64,000 nt of DNA, taken from NCBI RefSeq assembly GCF_003367705.1, contig NZ_CP031425.1, forward strand, positions 1,736,001 through 1,800,000, in the 5' to 3' direction. Positions within the stretch are counted from its first letter, which is position 1. The number at the start of each line of letters is the position of its first letter. The notes beneath the pieces are model-generated. The model had not been told where the DNA came from and did no database searches. It saw only the letters and a list, made by a program, of their open reading frames with translations. A program made the position numbers and the translations under genes. Shown here one piece after another: positions 50,142 through 62,360 of this stretch. Source of the stretch: Microbacterium foliorum. Its GTDB lineage: Bacteria > Actinomycetota > Actinomycetes > Actinomycetales > Microbacteriaceae.

Positions 50142-50679
50142 CAGGCTCGTCCAGCAGTAGCTGGAACAGCCGGTGGTCCTGCCACTCCCCCGCGATGCGG
50201 AGGTAGCGCGGCGCGGTCCCGATCGGCTCGAAACCGAGCTCACCGAGCACCCGCTGCGATGCGATGTTGTGCAGCAGTGTGGCGGCCTGCAGACGGTGCA
50301 ACCGCAGTTCGTCCCTCGCGTGGGCGACGACGCGCGACACCCCGAGGGATGCGAGTCCCCGGCGCAATCGCGACGCATCGATCCAGTACCCGAGGTCGGC
50401 GCTCCGGAATGCTCCGCGCACGACGTTGTTCAGGTTGATCCGTCCCCGGATCTCGCCGTCGGAGGACTCGATGACGAACCGCGCACTCCTGCCCAGCGCC
50501 GCCTCCTCCACGCACCGCCCGGCGTCCGTCTCCTGCCACTGCTCGGTGAAGAACTCCGGTTCTCTCAGCGGCTCCCAGGGAGACAGGTGCGCGCTGTTCG
50601 CGGCATACGCCCTCGCGAGAGCGGCGCCGTCACCGAGCCGGATCGGACGCAGGACGTGCTCCGCGTCGAGCGGATGCAC
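50116..50679 (-). CDS. GNAT acetyltransferase, RimJ/RimL-like
   Basis: 187 residues. RimJ/L layout: VLRPIRLGDGAALARAYAANSAHLSPWEP, RINLNNVVRGAFRSADLGYWIDASRLRRGLAS and RLQAATLLHNIASQRVLGELGFEPIGTAPRYLRI. Relatives acetylate ribosomal protein N-termini. Starts 3 bp after the ANTAR regulator stop and is therefore in its operon. Confidence 0.92.
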   Translation of the reverse strand: MHPLDAEHVLRPIRLGDGAALARAYAANSAHLSPWEPLREPEFFTEQWQETDAGRCVEEAALGRSARFVIESSDGEIRGRINLNNVVRGAFRSADLGYWIDASRLRRGLASLGVSRVVAHARDELRLHRLQAATLLHNIASQRVLGELGFEPIGTAPRYLRIAGEWQDHRLFQLLLDEPVSSPRVRP

Positions 50680-50682
50680 GGA

Positions 50683-51303
50683 CTACTTCTTCGGAGCCAG
50701 CTGCTCGATGATCGCCTTCGCGACGTCCTGCATCGTCAGACGACGGTCCATGGACGCCTTCTGGATCCAGCGGAACGCCTCGGGCTCGGACAGGCCCATC
50801 TTCTCGTTCAGCAGGCCCTTGGCGCGGTCGACGAGCTTGCGGGTCTCGAAGCGCTCGACCATGTCGGCGACCTCTGCCTCGAGCGTGATGATCTGCTCGT
50901 GGCGGGCGAGAGCGATCTCGATCGCCGGCAGCAGGTCGTTCGGGGTGAAGGGCTTGACCACATAGGCCAGGGCGCCGGCCTCGCTGGCGCGCTCCACGAG
51001 CTCCTTCTGGCTGAAGGCGGTCAGCAGCACCACGGGAGCGATGTTGCCCTTGTGCAGCTTCTCGGCGGCGCTGATGCCGTCGAGCTGCGGCATCTTGACG
51101 TCCATGATCACCAGGTCGGGGCGCAGCTCGGTGGCCAGTGCCACGGCGGTCTCTCCGTCGCCGGCCTCACCGACGACGTCGAAGCCGTTGTCGCGGAGGA
51201 TCTCGACGATGTCGAGACGGATCAGCGACTCGTCCTCGGCGACGACGACGCGTCGGGGTGCGGATGACGTGGGCTGCTCGGCTGCCTGTTCTTGCTCGGT
51301 CAC
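50683..51303 (-). CDS. ANTAR-domain response regulator (PdtaR-like)
   Basis: 206 residues. Receiver domain with acidic pocket AEDESLIR, phospho-acceptor Asp68 in LVIMDVKMPQLDG, LLTAF and Lys117 in YVVKPFT. The C-terminal ANTAR RNA-binding domain (FETRKLVDRAKGLLNEKMGLSEPEAFRWIQKASMDRRLTM...) binds tandem hairpins in nascent mRNA to prevent termination. In actinobacteria the cognate kinase (PdtaS) is usually elsewhere. Followed directly by a GNAT gene. Confidence 0.95.
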   Translation of the reverse strand: MTEQEQAAEQPTSSAPRRVVVAEDESLIRLDIVEILRDNGFDVVGEAGDGETAVALATELRPDLVIMDVKMPQLDGISAAEKLHKGNIAPVVLLTAFSQKELVERASEAGALAYVVKPFTPNDLLPAIEIALARHEQIITLEAEVADMVERFETRKLVDRAKGLLNEKMGLSEPEAFRWIQKASMDRRLTMQDVAKAIIEQLAPKK

Positions 51304-51403
51304 AGATCCATCCTAGTGGAGAGCGCCTGTGGCGTCCCCGATGACTCGGCGCGCGATCGGGAGCACGGGTGCTCTGCGCTAAAGTCGAACTCGCGACACA
51401 CGA

Positions 51404-51486
51404 GCCGGCGTGGCGGAATGGCAGACGCGGAGCACTCAAAATGCTTTGTCCGAAAGGGCGTGTGGGTTCGAGTCCCACCGCCGGCA
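51404..51486 (+). tRNA. tRNA-Leu, anticodon CAA
   Basis: 83-nt class II cloverleaf. Acceptor GCCGGCG pairs with CGCCGGC, discriminator A, D-arm GGCGGAAUGGCAGACGC, anticodon stem-loop GAGCACUCAAAAUGCUU (anticodon CAA), long variable arm UUUGUCCGAAAGGGCGU, T-arm GUGGGUUCGAGUCCCAC. CCA not encoded. TAAAGT at 51380-51385 could be its -10 box. Reads UUG leucine codons. Confidence 0.95.
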
Positions 51487-51505
51487 CATCGAGGTCGGAA
51501 GCGAC

Positions 51506-51997
51506 CTAGGAGATCGGCTGCATCGACGCGCGGATCCAGATCTCCCGGTCGATCAGGAGATACCGGTCGAGAGACGGACGCATGCAGCGCACGAACTCCT
51601 GCTCCGCGGCGGCGGGGTGATCCGCGACGATCATGCCGTCCGGAATGCTCCCCCTGATGATCGCGTCGAGGTTCTCGTTCGTGGCCTCGACCGCCACTCC
51701 CCCGACCAGCACGGGCACATACACCTCTCGGCCGTGGATCCGCTCGCCGCCCGGACCGAGGACGGTCGCATCCGACCGCGTCTGGGCGAGGTAGGCGGGA
51801 ACGCAGGCGATCGCGTCGTATGTACGGAAGCGTCGCTTGAGCCGGTAGCGGATGCCGATGCTGCCCGTCCGCAGAGCCGGAAGCACCACATCGTCACCCG
51901 CAGTCGGGGGAAGGATCACCTCGGGGGGCGCGCCGATCTGCGGACGCGGGCCGAGCAGGCGGTCGTCCACAGCAGGTTCGATGGTCAGGTCATCCAT
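51506..51997 (-). CDS. Hypothetical protein
   Basis: 163 residues starting [20 protein letters not shown]. Soluble, with a central [23 protein letters not shown] and a C-terminal [34 protein letters not shown]. No domain recognised. It lies between tRNA-Leu(CAA) and a lipase-like gene, on the opposite strand to the tRNA. Coding character is good (balanced composition, single clear frame), so I consider it real but uncharacterised. Confidence 0.65.
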   Translation of the reverse strand: MDDLTIEPAVDDRLLGPRPQIGAPPEVILPPTAGDDVVLPALRTGSIGIRYRLKRRFRTYDAIACVPAYLAQTRSDATVLGPGGERIHGREVYVPVLVGGVAVEATNENLDAIIRGSIPDGMIVADHPAAAEQEFVRCMRPSLDRYLLIDREIWIRASMQPIS

Positions 51998-52083
51998 GTT
52001 CGGCGTGCGGCGGGGCGATCACCACGGCACGTGCACCAGCGTAGCCGTCCCGAGGACGACGGCGCACCTGCGGATGCCGGGCG

Positions 52084-52755
52084 CTACCCCTCGGCGAGGG
52101 CGGCGACCTCGGCGAGGACCCTGGGGTCGGCGAGCACCCGGAAGTGCCCTCCGGTGTCGAGGCGCACGTTCTTGCGCGCACCCCGCAACTCACTGCCTTC
52201 GGGGATGTGCGGATCGAAACGACCGAACACCGACACGATGCGATCATCGAGATCACCACGCGCGGCGAGCCCGAGGATCGACGGATGCCTCGGGGCGAAC
52301 GCCCTCAGTGATCGAACGGGCAGGAGACGCGCGTAGCGCGAGCCGCCGAAGGGTGTCGCCACCGCGACCATCGCCCGCACCCGGGATCCTGCAGGCCCGG
52401 CCATCGCCAGCTTTCCCGCGAGTCCGCCCTTGCTGTGGGCCACCAGGATGACGTCGGTCAGGCCGGATGCGTCGAGGAATGCGGTCACCGCTGCCGCGGC
52501 CTCGCGGATCGGGCGCTGATTGCGCTCCAGGGCGTCGACGACATGGACCGGATGTCCGCGCTCGTGCAGGGCGGTGATGAGCGGCTGCATGAACCGCCAG
52601 GTCTCGTACACGCCGGGCAGGATGACGATCGGCACGCCGCCGCCGCCCGAGAAAGACCCCGCGTCGCGACGGTCGAACGCCGCCCGCACCTGCCAGTACG
52701 CCGCGTACACGTAGTCCGCGATCCACCAGCGCGCTCGACGCACGAGATCGATCAT
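52084..52755 (-). CDS. Alpha/beta hydrolase (lipase/acyltransferase-like)
   Basis: 223 residues. Nucleophile elbow ILVAHSKGGLAGKLAM (Ser near 117) with a G-x-S-K-G-G-like sequence, oxyanion region VIVILPGVYETWRFM, and a C-terminal His in DTGGHFRVL. An esterase or lipase-like activity is likely; no signal peptide. GGGAGGGG before ATG 52755 decides the start. Convergent-facing neighbour is pyk on the same strand. Confidence 0.86.
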   Translation of the reverse strand: MIDLVRRARWWIADYVYAAYWQVRAAFDRRDAGSFSGGGGVPIVILPGVYETWRFMQPLITALHERGHPVHVVDALERNQRPIREAAAAVTAFLDASGLTDVILVAHSKGGLAGKLAMAGPAGSRVRAMVAVATPFGGSRYARLLPVRSLRAFAPRHPSILGLAARGDLDDRIVSVFGRFDPHIPEGSELRGARKNVRLDTGGHFRVLADPRVLAEVAALAEG

Positions 52756-52845
52756 GTGCCCCTCCCGCCGTGGACCGGCCGCACGCGCGGCGCACTCGAC
52801 GATACCGCCGGAGCGCCACCATGCGGGCCGCCCGGCGATACGACA

Positions 52846-52875
52846 ACGGGGGCGGAACTCGCGTTCCACCCCCGT
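52846..52875 (-). terminator. Terminator after pyruvate kinase
   Basis: Hairpin with 13-nt arms and one mismatch (ACGGGGG-C-GGAAC with GTTCC-A-CCCCCGT), 4-nt loop TCGC, 17 bp after the pyk stop. No T-tract follows. Confidence 0.65.
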
Positions 52876-52891
52876 CGCCCGACGCTGCGGA

Positions 52892-54343
52892 TCAGACCGT
52901 GGCTTCCTTGTAGATCGGAGCCGCGCCGTTGACCGCGTCGCCGACCTTGTGCACGCGGATGTCGTTGGTCGAGCCGACGATTCCGGGAGGGGAACCCGAG
53001 ATGACGACGACCTTGTCTCCCTCGGCGGCGAGGCCGTTCGAGAGCAGGTAGTTGTCGACCTGCAGGTACATCAGGTCGGTGTGCTGGACCATGTCCACGA
53101 GAGTGGAGCGGATGCCCCAGGTGAGCGCCATGCGACGACGGATGTCGGGCTCCGGAGTGAAGGCCAGCATCGGGATCCGCGAGCGCAGCCGCGACAGACG
53201 ACGAGCGGAATCGCCCGACTGCGTGAACACGCAGAGGAACTTCGCCTCGACGAACTCCGCGACCTCGAGTGCGGCGAGCGTGATGGCTCCACCCTGCGTG
53301 CGCGGCTTCGCGGTGAGCTTGGCGATGCGCTCCAGGCCGTGCTCCTCGGTCGACTCGATGATGCGCGCCATGGTCTCGACGACCACCACGGGGTAGTCGC
53401 CCACGCTGGTCTCACCCGACAGCATCACGGCGTCGGCACCGTCGAGCACCGCGTTCGCGACGTCGGAGGTCTCGGCGCGGGTCGGCACCGGGCTGTTGAT
53501 CATCGACTCGAGCATCTGCGTCGCGACGATGACCGGCTTGGCCATGCGGCGGGCGAGCTCGACGGCGCGCTTCTGCACGATCGGCACGGCCTCGAGCGGA
53601 AGCTCGACGCCGAGGTCGCCTCGGGCGACCATGATCGCGTCGAAGGCATCGACGATGCCCTCGAGCGCATCGACGGCCTGCGGCTTCTCGACCTTGGCGA
53701 TGACGGGCACCTTGACGCCCTCCTCCGCCATGATCTCGTGCACGCGGGTGACGTCCTCCGCATTGCGGACGAAGGAGAGCGCGATCAGGTCGGCGCCGAT
53801 GCGCAGACCCCAGCGGAGGTCGTCCTCGTCCTTCTCGCTCAGTGCCGGGACGTTGACGGCGACACCGGGCAGGTTGATGCCCTTGTTGTTGGACACCGCT
53901 CCGGCGACGATGACGCGGGTGGTGACGGTGACCCCGTCGGTCTCGACGACCTCGACGCGGACCTTGCCGTCGTCGATCAGCAGGAAGTCGCCGGGCTTGA
54001 CGTCGTTGGGCAGACCCTTGAACGTCGTCCCCGAGATCTCCTTGTTGCCGATGATGTCTTCGGTGGTGATCTTGAAGATGTCGCCCTTGGCGAGCTCGTA
54101 GGGGCCGTCTTCGAACTTGCCGAGGCGGATCTTCGGGCCCTGCAGGTCGACGAGGATCGCGACCGCACGACCGGCGTCGTCCGCCGCACGACGCACGTTG
54201 GCGTAGTTGTTCTCGTGCACGGAGTAGTCACCGTGGCTCAGGTTCAGACGGGCGACGTCCACTCCGGCGTCGATGAGGGCACGGACGGTCTCATAGGTGG
54301 AGGTGGCGGGGCCCAGGGTGGCGACGATTTTCGCGCGTCTCAA
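52892..54343 (-). CDS. pyk: Pyruvate kinase
   Basis: 483 residues. Last step of glycolysis: phosphoenolpyruvate plus ADP to pyruvate and ATP. Signatures: RRAKIVATLGPATS at the start, RLNLSHGDYSVHE, VAILVDLQGPKIRLGKF, IAKVEKPQAVDALEGI (catalytic Lys and metal Glu), MVARGDLGVELPLE and ATQMLESMINSPVPTRAETSDVANAVLDG. The start is TTG 54343 (GGAG eight bases upstream), a rare codon that could tune expression. Upstream lies gltD on the same strand. Confidence 0.96.
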   Translation of the reverse strand: MRRAKIVATLGPATSTYETVRALIDAGVDVARLNLSHGDYSVHENNYANVRRAADDAGRAVAILVDLQGPKIRLGKFEDGPYELAKGDIFKITTEDIIGNKEISGTTFKGLPNDVKPGDFLLIDDGKVRVEVVETDGVTVTTRVIVAGAVSNNKGINLPGVAVNVPALSEKDEDDLRWGLRIGADLIALSFVRNAEDVTRVHEIMAEEGVKVPVIAKVEKPQAVDALEGIVDAFDAIMVARGDLGVELPLEAVPIVQKRAVELARRMAKPVIVATQMLESMINSPVPTRAETSDVANAVLDGADAVMLSGETSVGDYPVVVVETMARIIESTEEHGLERIAKLTAKPRTQGGAITLAALEVAEFVEAKFLCVFTQSGDSARRLSRLRSRIPMLAFTPEPDIRRRMALTWGIRSTLVDMVQHTDLMYLQVDNYLLSNGLAAEGDKVVVISGSPPGIVGSTNDIRVHKVGDAVNGAAPIYKEATV

Positions 54344-54399
54344 CAGAATGCTCCAGGGTAGTGGGGGATGGAAATCAGGCGACGGTGCCGCCGTTCAGC

Positions 54400-55858
<1,459 letters not shown>

Positions 55859-55866
<8 letters not shown>

Positions 55867-58800
55867 CGGTCACCTCCAGGATGCGGTTCCAGACGATGTC
55901 GCCGTCAGGGTCGATGCCCTCCGCGACAGCTTCCTCGCGCATGCTGCGCACAGCCGCGTAGTCGCGAGGGAGCACCTTCGTGAACTGGCCGGCGGTCTCC
56001 TCGAACCTGGCCAGGATGTCGGAGCCGAGCGGCGACGCCGTGCGCTCCACGTGCTCGGCGATGAGACCGCGCAGCACCTCGAGGTCGGCGCGGTCCAGGG
56101 GCTCGAGCCGGAGCTCGCCGCTGCCCAGGGACTGCGCGTTGACCTTGCCGGAGTCGAGCGAGTGGATGTAGGCCACTCCCCCGGACATGCCGGCTCCGAG
56201 GTTGCGTCCGGTCGAGCCGAGGATCACGGCCACGCCGCCCGTCATGTACTCGAGCGCGTGGTCTCCCACACCCTCGACGACGGCGGTCGCACCGGAGTTG
56301 CGCACCAGGAACCGCTCGCCGACGACGCCGGAGAGGAACATCGTCCCCGCCGTCGCGCCGTAGCCGATCACGTTCCCGGCGATCACGTTCTCGTGCGGCG
56401 CGATGTGCGCCCCTCGAGACGGACGGATCGAGATGTCGCCTCCGGACAGTCCCTTGCCGACGTAGTCGTTCGCGTCGCCTTCCAGCCGCAGCACGATGCC
56501 CGACGGCAGGAACGCCCCGAGGGACTGACCCGCGGTGCCGTTCAGGGTGACGTCGATCGTGCCCCTCGGCAGACCGGCCGCGCCGTGGCGCGATGTGACC
56601 TGGTGGCCCAGCATCGTGCCGACCGCGCGCTCGGTGTTGGCGATGGGCAGTTCGACGACCACGGGCTCCCCGTTGAGGAGCGCAGGCGCGGCGATGTCGA
56701 TCAGCTGGACGTCGAAATGCTTCTCGAGCTCGTGATCCTGAGCGCGGCGGCTGCGGCGAGGCTCGCTCGCAGGGAACGCCGGCCCCTCGAGCACAGGGCT
56801 GAGGTCGAGTCCTTCGGCCTTCCAGTGCTCCAGAGCGGCATCCGCCTCGATCAGCTCCGCACGTCCGATGATCTCGTCGAGCGAGCGGAACCCGAGCTCG
56901 GCGAGGAGCTCGCGCACCTCCTCGGCGATGAACTCCATGAAGTTCACGACGAACTCGGGCTTTCCCGTGAAGCGCTCGCGCAAAGCCGGATTCTGCGTCG
57001 CGACACCCACCGGGCAGGTGTCGAGGTGGCAGACGCGCATCATGATGCAGCCGCTCACCACGAGGGGCGCGGTCGCGAAACCGAACTCCTCGGCGCCCAG
57101 CAGAGCGCCGATGATGACGTCGCGGCCCGTCTTGAGCTGGCCGTCGACCTGCACCACCACGCGGTCGCGCATGCCGTTGAGCATGAGCGTCTGCTGTGTC
57201 TCGGCCAGGCCGAGCTCCCAGGGCGTGCCGGCGTGCTTGAGCGAGTTCATCGGGCTCGCGCCCGTGCCGCCGTCGTGACCGGAGACCAGGATGACGTCGC
57301 TGAGCGCCTTGGCGACACCCGCGGACACCGCCCCGATACCCGACTGGCTGACGAGCTTGGTGTGGATCCGCGCCTCGGGGTTCGCCCGCTTCAGGTCGAA
57401 GATGAGCTGCTTGAGGTCTTCGATCGAATAGATGTCGTGGTGCGGCGGCGGCGAGATGAGACCGACACCAGGCGTGCCGCCGCGTGTACGGGCGACCCAC
57501 GGGTAGACCTTCTGCGGAGGCAGCTGACCGCCCTCGCCGGGCTTGGCACCCTGGGCGAGCTTGATCTGGATGTCGTCGGCTTCGGTCAGGTAGAGGCTCG
57601 TGACACCGAAGCGCCCCGACGCGACCTGCTTGATGGCGCTGCGCCGCTCGGGGTCGAGCAGACGCTCGGCATCCTCTCCGCCCTCACCGGTGTTCGACTT
57701 GCCGCCGATCCGGTTCATCGCGATCGCGAGGGTCTCGTGCGCCTCCTTGGAGATCGAGCCGTAGCTCATCGCCCCCGTCGAGAAGCGCTTGACGATCGCG
57801 GAGACCTGCTCCACCTCATCGAGCGGCACCGGCTTGCGGGTTCCGGTGCGCAGGCGGAACAGCCCGCGCAGCGTCTTGAGCTCCGCCGCCTGATCGTCGA
57901 CGAGCCTGGTGTAGTCGCGGAAGATGTCGTAGCGGCGCTCGCGTGTGGCGTGCTGCAGCTTGAAGACCGTCTCGGGGTTGAACAGGTGCGGGGAGCCGTC
58001 GCGGCGCCACTGGTACTCTCCTCCGGTCCACAGCCGCTCGTGCGCGCGGGCCGCTTCGTCTTCGGGGTAGGCGTAGTCGTGACGGGCCTGGTTCTCGAGG
58101 AAGATCTCGCCGATCCCGATGCCGCCCAGCTTCGACTCCGTGCGCGTGAAGTACCGATCGATGAACTCCTCGCTCAGACCCACGGCCTCGAAGACCTGTG
58201 CCCCGGCGTAGGAGGAGACCGTCGAGATGCCCATCTTCGACATGATCTTCAGCACACCCTTGCCCAGGGCGTAGATGAGGTTGCGGACCGCCTTCTCGGG
58301 GCTGATCCCGGTGATGTAGCCGGTACGCACGAGATGCTCCACCGTCTCCATGGCCAGATACGGGTTCACGGCGGACGCGCCGTAGCCGATCAGGGTCGCG
58401 ACGTGGTGCACCTCGCGGACGTCCCCGGCCTCGACGATCAGACCGACCTTCATGCGGTTCTCACGGCGGATCAGGTGGTGGTGCACGGCGGAGACCATGA
58501 GCAGCGACGGGATCGGGGTCAGATCCTTGTTGGAGTCGCGGTCGGACAGGATGATGAACTCCGCGCCGCCGGCGATGGCCTCGTCGACCTCTTCGCACAT
58601 CTCCACGAGACGGTTCTCGAGCGTGTTCGAGCCGACGTCGAAGTGGTACAGACCCTTGATCGTGACGCTGGCACGGTCGGGCAGAGCCTTGTCGATATGG
58701 CGGATCTTCGCGAGCTCGTCGTTGTCGATCACCGGGAAGTCGAGCGACACGGTGCGCGTGTGATCGGGACCCCAGCTGAGCAGGTTGCTCTCGGGTCCGA

Positions 58801-60436
58801 GTCCGAGCTTGAGACTCGTGACGACCTCTTCGCGGATCGAGTCGAGCGGCGGGTTCGTGACCTGTGCGAACTGCTGCGTGAAGTAGTCGAACAGCAGACG
58901 GGGCCGCTTGCTGAGCACGGCGATCGGGGTGTCGGAGCCCATCGCGCCGAGCGGCTCGACGCCGTTCTGTCCCATCGGGGTCAGCAGCAGGCGTACCTCT
59001 TCCTCGGTGTATCCGAAGGTGCGCTGACGGCGGGTGATCGAGGCCGGCGGGTGCACGATGTGCTCGCGCTCGGGGAGATCGGCCAGCCGGACGGATCCGG
59101 CATCCAGCCACTCCTGCCACGGATGCAGGGTCGCGAGGTCGTGCTTGATCTCGTCGTCTTCGATGATGCGCCGCTGCGCCGTGTCGACGAGGAACATCTT
59201 TCCGGGCTGAAGACGGCCACGGCGCTTGATGCGCTCCGGCTCGAACGTGAGCACCCCGGTCTCGGAGCCGATGACGATGAGACCGTCGGTGGTCTCGGTC
59301 CAGCGACCCGGGCGCAGGCCGTTCCGGTCGAGGGTCGCGCCCACGACGGTGCCGTCGGTGAAGATCAGCGCCGCAGGTCCGTCCCACGGCTCCATCTGAT
59401 TCGAGTGGTACTCGTAGAACGAGCGCAGCTCGGGCGAGATGTCCGACTGCTTCTCGTACGCCTCGGGGACCATCATCATGATGGCATGCGGCAGGCTGCG
59501 GCCGGTGAGGGTCAGCAGCTCGAGCACCTCGTCGAACGATGCGGAGTCGCTGGCGCCGTCGGTGCAGATGGGCAGCAGGGGCGCCACATCGCCGAGCAGC
59601 TCGGACTCGAGCTGGGACTGGCGTGCCCGCATCCAGTTGCGGTTGCCGCCGACCGTGTTGATCTCGCCGTTGTGCGCGAGCATGCGCAGCGGCTGCGCGA
59701 GGGGCCAGGAAGGGAACGTGTTCGTGGAGTACCGCGAGTGCACCACGGCGAGCTCCGAAATGAAGCGCTCGTCCTGCAGATCAGGGTAGAACGGCTCGAG
59801 CTGCAGAGTCGTGACCATGCCCTTGTACCCGAGCGTGCGGGCCGAGAGCGAGACGAAGTAGGCGCCGAGCTCGTGACCAGCGCGCTTGCGCAGCCGGTAC
59901 GCGACCCGATCGAGGGCGATGCCCGTGAGCGGTGCGTCGGAGTGGGTGGTTCCCCCGGCGCTCACAAAGAGCTGCTCGAAGGCGGGACGCGCCTCGTCGG
60001 CGAGCTTGCCGAGATTGTCGTTGACCGTGGGGACCTCGCGCCAGCCGAGGACGCGGAGGCCCTCGCTGCGGGCGATCTTCTCGATCCCCGCCTTCTGCTG
60101 ACGGCGCTCGCTCGAGTCGCGAGGCAGGAATGCCAGCCCCGCGGCGTACTCGCCGACCGGCGGGAGTTCGAAATCCGTGACCGCGCGCAGGAAGGCATCC
60201 GGCATCTGGGTCAGGATGCCCGCTCCGTCGCCGGTGCCGGCATCCGAGCCGATGGCGCCGCGGTGCTCGAGGTTGCGCAGCGCCTGCAGCGCCAGCGCGA
60301 TGATGTCGTGCCCCGCTTCACCGCGCAGAGTGGCGACCATGGCGAGGCCGCAGGCGTCCTTCTCGAACGCCGGGTTGTACATGCCCTGCTTGGGCGGATA
60401 AGCGCCGGAGGCGCCGTAGGGAGGCTGAAAATACAC
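55859..60436 (-). CDS. gltB: Glutamate synthase large subunit
   Basis: 1525 residues. It transfers glutamine amide nitrogen to 2-oxoglutarate, giving two glutamates. The class II amidotransferase domain carries the nucleophile Cys29 ([11 protein letters not shown]), probably exposed by propeptide removal. The central and FMN-binding domains hold [14 protein letters not shown] and [17 protein letters not shown]. The [3Fe-4S] motif is [18 protein letters not shown] (near 1130), and the GXGXG beta-helix forms the C-terminus. GTG 60436 has GAGGA upstream. The opposite-strand 1557-residue frame is an artefact of GC bias. Confidence 0.98.
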
Positions 60437-60517
60437 CAGTACCGTCCTCAGATCTTCAGATGACCCGGGGACGTCATTGGCCGGGTGGATGTGATGGGGT
60501 CCGCACGGACCGGTCGG

Positions 60518-61546
60518 CTACCGCGTGCCTTCCGTGTCCGTGGGAGCGGTGCTTGTGGCGCTGGCTCCTGCGGCGACTTCTTCGGACGGAGGCTCACTCA
60601 CGTCCACGTAATCGGAGGGATTGTCCTGTGATTCTACATCAGCGTCCAGATCCTTCCGTCCGCGGCCGGGCTGGTACGCGGACGGCTCGAGACCGGGGTG
60701 ACGGAGCGACTGGACGACGAGGATGGCGAGGCCGACGACGATGCCGACGATCGCCGCCCAGACGTTGCTGCGAAGGCCGAGGATGATCTCGCTCGGATCG
60801 ATCCGGATCGATTCCCAGACGACGCGGCCGGCGCTGTACCAGATCAGGTAGATCGCGAACAGGCGGCCCCACTGCAGCGAGGTGGCCTTGCGGCTCAGCC
60901 AGAGCAGCACGATCACACCGAGCCCGTTCCACAGCACCTCGTAGAGGAACGTCGGATGGAAGAGCGTGCCCTCGGGCAGCCCGGGCGGGAACGCCGAGTT
61001 GTCGGAGGGGATCTCCAGACCCCACGGCAGATCGGTCGGCAGCCCGTAGAGCTCCTTGTTGAACCAGTTGCCGAAGCGGCCCATCGCCTGTGCGAGCAGC
61101 AGGCCGGGCGCGAGCGCGTCGGCGAAGGTCCAGAAGCGGATGCCGGTCCAGCGGCATCCCAGATACGCACCCACGGCGCCGCCGATGAGCGCGCCGAAGA
61201 TGGCGATGCCACCCTCCCAGATGGCCCAGACCGAACCGGGCTCGAACGGGTTCCAGGTGTTCTTGCCCTCACCGAAGTAGAAGTTCGGGTGGGTGAGCAC
61301 GTGGAAGATGCGAGCGCCGATGATCGCGATCGGCACGGCGAGGATGGAGATGTCGATGACGACCCACGGCTCGGCGCCACGCCGCGTCAGGCGGTGGTTG
61401 GTGAGCAGCACGGCGGCGATGATGCCCGCGATGATGCACAGCGCGTAGAAGTGGATCCGGAGCGGCCCGAGGTCGATGTACGAGACGGGAGGGCTCGGGA
61501 TGCTGGCGAGCACGCCGGTGAAGGTGCTGTGGAGCGCGAGGGACAT
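60518..61546 (-). CDS. lgt: Prolipoprotein diacylglyceryl transferase
   Basis: 342 residues. It moves the diacylglyceryl group of phosphatidylglycerol onto the lipobox Cys, the first lipoprotein maturation step. Seven membrane helices, the Lgt signature MGRFGNWFNKELYGLPT (near 145-161), and ALCIIAGIIAAVLLTNHR. The C-terminal 70 residues form an acidic disordered tail. ATG 61546 follows TAGAAT by 7 nt. The open frame to 61753 overlaps trpA and is not used. Confidence 0.96.
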   Translation of the reverse strand: MSLALHSTFTGVLASIPSPPVSYIDLGPLRIHFYALCIIAGIIAAVLLTNHRLTRRGAEPWVVIDISILAVPIAIIGARIFHVLTHPNFYFGEGKNTWNPFEPGSVWAIWEGGIAIFGALIGGAVGAYLGCRWTGIRFWTFADALAPGLLLAQAMGRFGNWFNKELYGLPTDLPWGLEIPSDNSAFPPGLPEGTLFHPTFLYEVLWNGLGVIVLLWLSRKATSLQWGRLFAIYLIWYSAGRVVWESIRIDPSEIILGLRSNVWAAIVGIVVGLAILVVQSLRHPGLEPSAYQPGRGRKDLDADVESQDNPSDYVDVSEPPSEEVAAGASATSTAPTDTEGTR

Positions 61547-61553
61547 GATTGCG

Positions 61554-61559
61554 ATTCTA
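61554..61559 (-). promoter_or_regulatory. -10 box of lgt (leaderless type), overlapping the trpA stop
   Basis: TAGAAT on the minus strand coincides with the trpA stop codon at 61557-61559 and ends 7 nt before the lgt ATG. lgt may thus be transcribed both from trp and from its own promoter. Confidence 0.6.
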
Positions 61560-62360
61560 GTTCTCGTGTACGGGGCGTGCCGACGACGTGCCGGAGGCCA
61601 GGTTTCGGGTGACTTCAGCGAGGGCGGGGATGCCGCCGTCGCGCAGTGCGCGGACGAGCGCGGTGCCGACGATGGCGCCGTCGGCGTACTCGGAGACACC
61701 GGCGATCTGCTCGGCGGTCGAGATGCCGATGCCGACGCAGGCGCGCAGGTCACCGTGTTCGCGCAGACGGGCGACGAGTGTGCGCGCCGCCCGGTCGAGC
61801 TCGGTGCGCTCGCCCGTGATCCCCATGGTCGACACGGTGTACACGAACCCGGTCGATGACTTCACGACGAGGCCGAGACGCTCGTCGGAGGAGGTGGGGG
61901 CCGCGAGGAACACGCGGTCGAGGCCGGTGCGCTCGCTGGCGGCGATCCACTCCCCTGCCACGTCGGGCGTGATGTCGGGGGTGATGAGCCCGGCGCCGCC
62001 TGCAGCGAGCAGATCATCGGCGTACCGGTCGACGCCGTACTGGAAGACGGGGTTCCAGTAGGTCATCACGAGCACGGGCACGTCGGTCGCCTCGGTGATG
62101 GCGCGCACCGCGGTGAACAGGTCCTTCATCTTGAACCCGTTGGCGAGTGCGGCGGTCGTCGCCTCCTGGATCACCGCGCCGTCCATCACCGGATCGCTGT
62201 AGGGCGGCCCGAGTTCGATGATGTCGACGCCGTTCTCGGCGAGGGCGATGGCCGCCTGGATGCTGGTCTCGAGGTCGGGATACCCGACCGGAAGGTATCC
62301 GACGAAGGCGCTGCGCCCGGCCTCGTGCGCGGCGGCGATCGCCTGCTCGACGCGACTCAC
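61557..62360 (-). CDS. trpA: Tryptophan synthase alpha subunit
   Basis: 267 residues. It cleaves indole-3-glycerol phosphate to indole and glyceraldehyde-3-phosphate. Visible: [35 protein letters not shown] (catalytic Glu and Asp), [17 protein letters not shown], and [15 protein letters not shown]. The start at 62360 overlaps the trpB stop (4 nt), the usual arrangement. Confidence 0.97.
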   Translation of the reverse strand: MSRVEQAIAAAHEAGRSAFVGYLPVGYPDLETSIQAAIALAENGVDIIELGPPYSDPVMDGAVIQEATTAALANGFKMKDLFTAVRAITEATDVPVLVMTYWNPVFQYGVDRYADDLLAAGGAGLITPDITPDVAGEWIAASERTGLDRVFLAAPTSSDERLGLVVKSSTGFVYTVSTMGITGERTELDRAARTLVARLREHGDLRACVGIGISTAEQIAGVSEYADGAIVGTALVRALRDGGIPALAEVTRNLASGTSSARPVHEN